From Saprospiraceae bacterium (GTDB taxonomy: Bacteria; Bacteroidota; Bacteroidia; Chitinophagales; Saprospiraceae), in contig JAHDHJ010000012.1 of assembly GCA_020631375.1 (NCBI GenBank), positions 1 to 32,606 on the forward strand: a stretch of 32,606 bases of DNA. The letters run 5' to 3'. A program made the translations under genes and the position numbers. Of this stretch, positions 29,034 through 32,606 are shown in pieces. Position 1 is the first letter of the stretch. Every line of letters starts with the position of its first letter. The notes below the pieces were generated by a model that worked only from the letters and a program-made list of their open reading frames with translations, searched no databases and had not been told where the DNA came from.

Positions 29034-29525
29034 TTACTCTTCAGTAGTTTCTTCAGCCGTGTCTGCTGCTTCCTCTGCTACAGTTGTTTCATCTTGTTTC
29101 TTGCTCTTGCCTCTACGAGTACGTTTCTTCTTCTTCTCAACCTTTTCCATTTTACCCGTATAGGTCTCATTGAAATCCACCAATTCTATCAATGCCATTT
29201 CAGCACCATCAGAACGACGGAATCCGGTACGAATCACCCTTGTATAGCCTCCTTCCCGGTCAGCAATTTTCGGAGCAATGTTATTGCAAAGTTCTTTAAC
29301 AGCTTCCTTGTTTTGCAAATAACTGAAAATCATACGTCTTGAATGTGTTGTGTTATCCTTGGATTTAGTAAGGATAGGTTCTACATGCTGACGCAATGCC
29401 TTAGCTTTTGCCAATGTAGTTCTGATTCTCTTGTGTTCAATCAAAGAGATGGAAAGGTTTTTCAGCAAGGCTTTTCGATGCCCCGCTTTTCTACCCAAAT
29501 GGTTGAATTTTTTACCGTGTCTCAT
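29034..29525 (-). CDS. rplQ: Large ribosomal subunit protein bL17 with charged C-terminal extension
   Basis: [53 protein letters not shown]. Confidence 0.98.
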   Translation of the reverse strand: MRHGKKFNHLGRKAGHRKALLKNLSISLIEHKRIRTTLAKAKALRQHVEPILTKSKDNTTHSRRMIFSYLQNKEAVKELCNNIAPKIADREGGYTRVIRTGFRRSDGAEMALIELVDFNETYTGKMEKVEKKKKRTRRGKSKKQDETTVAEEAADTAEETTEE

Positions 29526-29652
29526 TATCTAATAATTATTATTGCAACACTTCCTTCTGATTTTGTCTTGGTAGGCACAATCTCTATCAAAAGGTGTAAT
29601 TGCTAAGTTTTATAAACTTGACCATGCACTAAGGCAACCTACAACTGGTATA

Positions 29653-30651
29653 TTATTCTTCGTCTAACTTATATTTGGATAAGTCCATTCCGAATGTCAA
29701 TCCTTTTTCAACTAACAATTCTTCTATTTCCACTAAGGATTTCTTACCGAAATTACGGAATTTCAACAGTTCATGTGTTTCAAATCTCACTAATTCAGAA
29801 AGGCTATTGATCTTAGCCGCCTTAAGACAGTTATAAGCACGAACAGAAAGATCCAAATCTTCCAAGGAAGTTTTCAGAAGTTTTCTCATGTGGAGGATAT
29901 GCTCATCAACAATATTCTCTTCTTGGCTGATTCCTGTATCAAACTTGATATTCTCATCTGTGATGAGCATCAAATGTTGAATCATGATACGAGCTGCCTG
30001 TTTAATGGCATCTTCAGGGTGGATAGTACCATCCGTCTTCACATCTATGCTTAATTTCTCGTAATCCGTCCTTTGCCCTACACGTGTATTCTCAATTTTG
30101 TAAGATACACTCTTGATAGGCGTATATATCGCATCAATCGGGATAACTCCGATAGGTGCATCCTTTGGTAAATTTTCTTCAGCAGGAACATATCCCCTTC
30201 CTTTAGTAATAGTCAATTCCATTTCCAAGTTTACGGAAGGTTCCATAGTACAAATCAACATCTCAGGGTTCATTACCTTGAATACGTTGGTATGCTCTTC
30301 TATTTCTCCTGCCATAAATTCTTCCTTACCAGAAACTGTCAAGTATATTTTTTCCTCAGTTATTTCTTCATCGGAAATCAATTGCTTGATTCTTACTTGT
30401 TTAAGGTTAAGGATAATATCCACAACATCCTCAACAACACCTCTTATTGTAGCAAACTCATGTTCTACTCCGGCTATACGGATAGCAGAAATAGAAAACC
30501 CTTCTAATGAAGAAAGCAAAATTCTTCTAAGGGAATTACCTACTGTTTGACCAAACCCCGGTTCTAATGGCTTGAATTCGAATGAACCTTCGAATTCGTT
30601 TGCCTTATTCAGGATAATTTTATCTGGCTGCTGGAAATTAAGTATACTCAT
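29653..30651 (-). CDS. rpoA: DNA-directed RNA polymerase subunit alpha
   Basis: FEFKPLEPGFGQTVGNSLRRILLSSLEGFSISAIRI...LDLSVRAYNCLKAAKINSLSELVRFETHELLKFRNFGKKSLVEIEELL. Confidence 0.98.
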   Translation of the reverse strand: MSILNFQQPDKIILNKANEFEGSFEFKPLEPGFGQTVGNSLRRILLSSLEGFSISAIRIAGVEHEFATIRGVVEDVVDIILNLKQVRIKQLISDEEITEEKIYLTVSGKEEFMAGEIEEHTNVFKVMNPEMLICTMEPSVNLEMELTITKGRGYVPAEENLPKDAPIGVIPIDAIYTPIKSVSYKIENTRVGQRTDYEKLSIDVKTDGTIHPEDAIKQAARIMIQHLMLITDENIKFDTGISQEENIVDEHILHMRKLLKTSLEDLDLSVRAYNCLKAAKINSLSELVRFETHELLKFRNFGKKSLVEIEELLVEKGLTFGMDLSKYKLDEE

Positions 30652-30756
30652 ATTGGAAAAATACTTTGGAGAAATGCTTTATGATATAAAATGAGTTTGA
30701 CAATATGTGGATACATGCCCCATATTGCCAAACCCTTTCCTTGATTTAGAAAAATA

Positions 30757-31368
30757 TTATTTAGAGTAAAGCTCAACAATGAGCTGCTCATTGATATTTT
30801 CTGGTATTTGGTCTCTTTCAGGATGAGCAAGGAATGTTCCTTCCATTTTGTCAGACGAGAATTCCATCCAACCATATTTACCAGAATTGCCTTTGGCTCC
30901 CACTGATTCCCTCACAACCAAAAGTCCTTGGGATTTCCCTCTTACTCCGATTACATCTCCCGGTCTGATTTGACAAGAAGGTATATTCGTAACCACACCA
31001 TTCAATACGATGTGTTTATGTGAAACCAACTGACGGGCAGCGTTCCTTGTAGGAGCTATTCCCATACGGAATACTACATTATCTAATCGAGATTCAAGGT
31101 ATTGTAGCAATAATACACCTGTCACACCACTCTTGCGGCTTGCTTTCTCAAAAAGATTACGGAACTGACGCTCTAATACACCATAAGTGTATTTAGCTTT
31201 CTGCTTTTCCATTAATTGCATTGCATAATCAGATTTCTGTTTTCTCCTTCTGGAGTTTCCATGCTGACCTGGTGCATATTTTTTACGTTCAAAGCTTTTA
31301 TCGAAGCCGTATATTGCTTCGCCGAATGCACGGGCTTTTTTAGTCTTAGGACCTGTATATCTTGCCAT
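30757..31368 (-). CDS. rpsD: Small ribosomal subunit protein uS4
   Basis: [21 protein letters not shown]...[46 protein letters not shown]. Confidence 0.98.
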   Translation of the reverse strand: MARYTGPKTKKARAFGEAIYGFDKSFERKKYAPGQHGNSRRRKQKSDYAMQLMEKQKAKYTYGVLERQFRNLFEKASRKSGVTGVLLLQYLESRLDNVVFRMGIAPTRNAARQLVSHKHIVLNGVVTNIPSCQIRPGDVIGVRGKSQGLLVVRESVGAKGNSGKYGWMEFSSDKMEGTFLAHPERDQIPENINEQLIVELYSK

Positions 31369-31401
31369 TTCCTTGCTTACTCTTCTAGGATGCTAATAAA
31401 A

Positions 31402-31788
31402 TTAAACTCTACGACGTTTTGGTGGGCGACAACCATTATGTGGAATAGGGGTAACGTCTTTGATTTTCGTTACTTTGATTCCTGCATTGTCAATGCCTCT
31501 GATAGCTGCCTCACGACCTGAACCAGGTCCTTTGACAAATACCTCACAAGTTCTCATACCCAAATCATATGCTTCCTTGGCAGCATCAGCAGATGCTATT
31601 GAAGCAGCGTAAGGTGTATTTTTCTTGGAACCTTTAAACCCTGCCTTACCAGCAGAAGCCCATGAAATCACCTGTCCCTGCTTGTTTGTCAAGGTAATAA
31701 TGATATTATTAAAACTTGCTTTAATGTAAACCAAACCTTCTGGTTCGATCTTTACATTTTTCTTTTTCGCTTTCTGTCTCTTAGCCAT
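31402..31788 (-). CDS. rpsK: Small ribosomal subunit protein uS11
   Basis: [78 protein letters not shown]...[12 protein letters not shown]. Confidence 0.98.
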   Translation of the reverse strand: MAKRQKAKKKNVKIEPEGLVYIKASFNNIIITLTNKQGQVISWASAGKAGFKGSKKNTPYAASIASADAAKEAYDLGMRTCEVFVKGPGSGREAAIRGIDNAGIKVTKIKDVTPIPHNGCRPPKRRRV

Positions 31789-31821
31789 ACCCGTTGGATA
31801 ATTCTAATTCTCCGAAATTAA

Positions 31822-32199
31822 TTATTTAGTTACTTTCTTTTTGTTAGCAACCGTTTTCTTCTTACCCTTACGTGTACGGGCATTTGTCTTGGTTTTCTGT
31901 CCTCTTAGAGGCAAACCTTTCCTGTGACGAAGACCTCTGTAACAAGCTATATCCATTAAACGTTTGATATTCGTCTGAACTTCTGAACGAAGCTCTCCTT
32001 CTACCGTATGTTCATCTTGGATAATTTGGGAGATGACACGTATATTCTCATCATTCCAATCTTCTACTTTCGTGTGTTCGCTGATATCGGCTTTTGCCAA
32101 TATTTCCTTAGCTTTTGTATCACCTATACCAAAGATATAAGTCAAGCTAATAACACCTCTTTTTTGTCTTGGTAAATCTACACCTGCGATTCGAGCCAT
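31822..32199 (-). CDS. rpsM: Small ribosomal subunit protein uS13
   Basis: [37 protein letters not shown]...[25 protein letters not shown]. Confidence 0.98.
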   Translation of the reverse strand: MARIAGVDLPRQKRGVISLTYIFGIGDTKAKEILAKADISEHTKVEDWNDENIRVISQIIQDEHTVEGELRSEVQTNIKRLMDIACYRGLRHRKGLPLRGQKTKTNARTRKGKKKTVANKKKVTK

Positions 32200-32213
32200 T
32201 TTTCTTCTCTTTT

Positions 32214-32330
32214 TTATCCTTGTCTTTGCTTAAACCTAGGATTTTTCTTATTAATGATGTAAATCTTTCCTTTTCTGCGTACGATTTTACAATCTACAGA
32301 TCGTTTCTTAACTGACGCTCTTACTTTCAT
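32214..32330 (-). CDS. rpmJ: Large ribosomal subunit protein bL36 (38 aa, below the ORF-track cutoff)
   Basis: Minus-strand translation [38 protein letters not shown] from ATG at 32330; located between infA and rpsM as expected. Confidence 0.97.
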   Translation of the reverse strand: MKVRASVKKRSVDCKIVRRKGKIYIINKKNPRFKQRQG

Positions 32331-32337
32331 GATACTA

Positions 32338-32556
32338 TTATTTGTACCTATATGTAATACGTCCCCGTCCTAAATCGTATGGGGACATTTCAACTGCTAC
32401 TTTATCACCCGGAAGAATCCTAATGTAATTCATTCTCATTTTTCCAGATATTGTGGCAATGATTTGATGACCATTTTCCAATCGTACACGAAACATTGCA
32501 TTAGACAGTGCTTCTTCTACTGTGCCATCTTGCTTTATCAAATCTTGTTTTGCCAT
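32338..32556 (-). CDS. infA: Translation initiation factor IF-1
   Basis: [72 protein letters not shown]. Confidence 0.98.
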   Translation of the reverse strand: MAKQDLIKQDGTVEEALSNAMFRVRLENGHQIIATISGKMRMNYIRILPGDKVAVEMSPYDLGRGRITYRYK

Positions 32557-32606
32557 AAAAATTTATAATTCTGATTTTCGGAGTGCAAATATCTCAATTT
32601 TTTATT

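Noticed and set aside
29034-32556. rplQ-rpoA-rpsD-rpsK-rpsM-rpmJ-infA block as a novelty
   Set aside because: Ordinary conserved ribosomal/alpha-operon organisation; the acidic bL17 C-terminal tail is common in Bacteroidota.

Overview
Bacteroidota (Saprospiraceae-like) chromosomal window. Nearly all substantial CDSs can be assigned.

Left part: the largest gene is missing from the supplied ORF track because it runs off the left edge. It is a >1,890-aa Cys-rich secreted HYR/Ig-like repeat protein on the minus strand (1..5689), followed by about 1.2 kb of structured non-coding DNA. Next come rpmA (bL27 with an unusual C-terminal helix-hairpin-helix extension) and rplU, then a DUF5689 lipoprotein and TonB-dependent receptor operon divergent from a secreted endonuclease/exonuclease/phosphatase protein, then tyrS.

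Middle: several secreted proteins or lipoproteins of unknown role, pruA, coaD, an aminopeptidase P, a GNAT acetyltransferase and two uncharacterised membrane-anchored proteins.

Right part: sucD, a FtsB/DivIC-like gene, eno, carA and the housekeeping block rplQ-rpoA-rpsD-rpsK-rpsM-rpmJ-infA.

Most interesting signals not explained by genes: (i) a two-copy ~100-bp palindromic element, each copy directly after a stop codon (after the aminopeptidase P gene and after eno), with a compensatory base change in its inner hairpin; (ii) a 162-bp foldback (MITE-like) element downstream of rpmA; (iii) the bL27-HHH fusion; (iv) the modular architecture of the giant protein. No CRISPR array, tRNA, rRNA, transposase or recognisable defence system was found. 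All calls come from reading the sequence; no searches were run.
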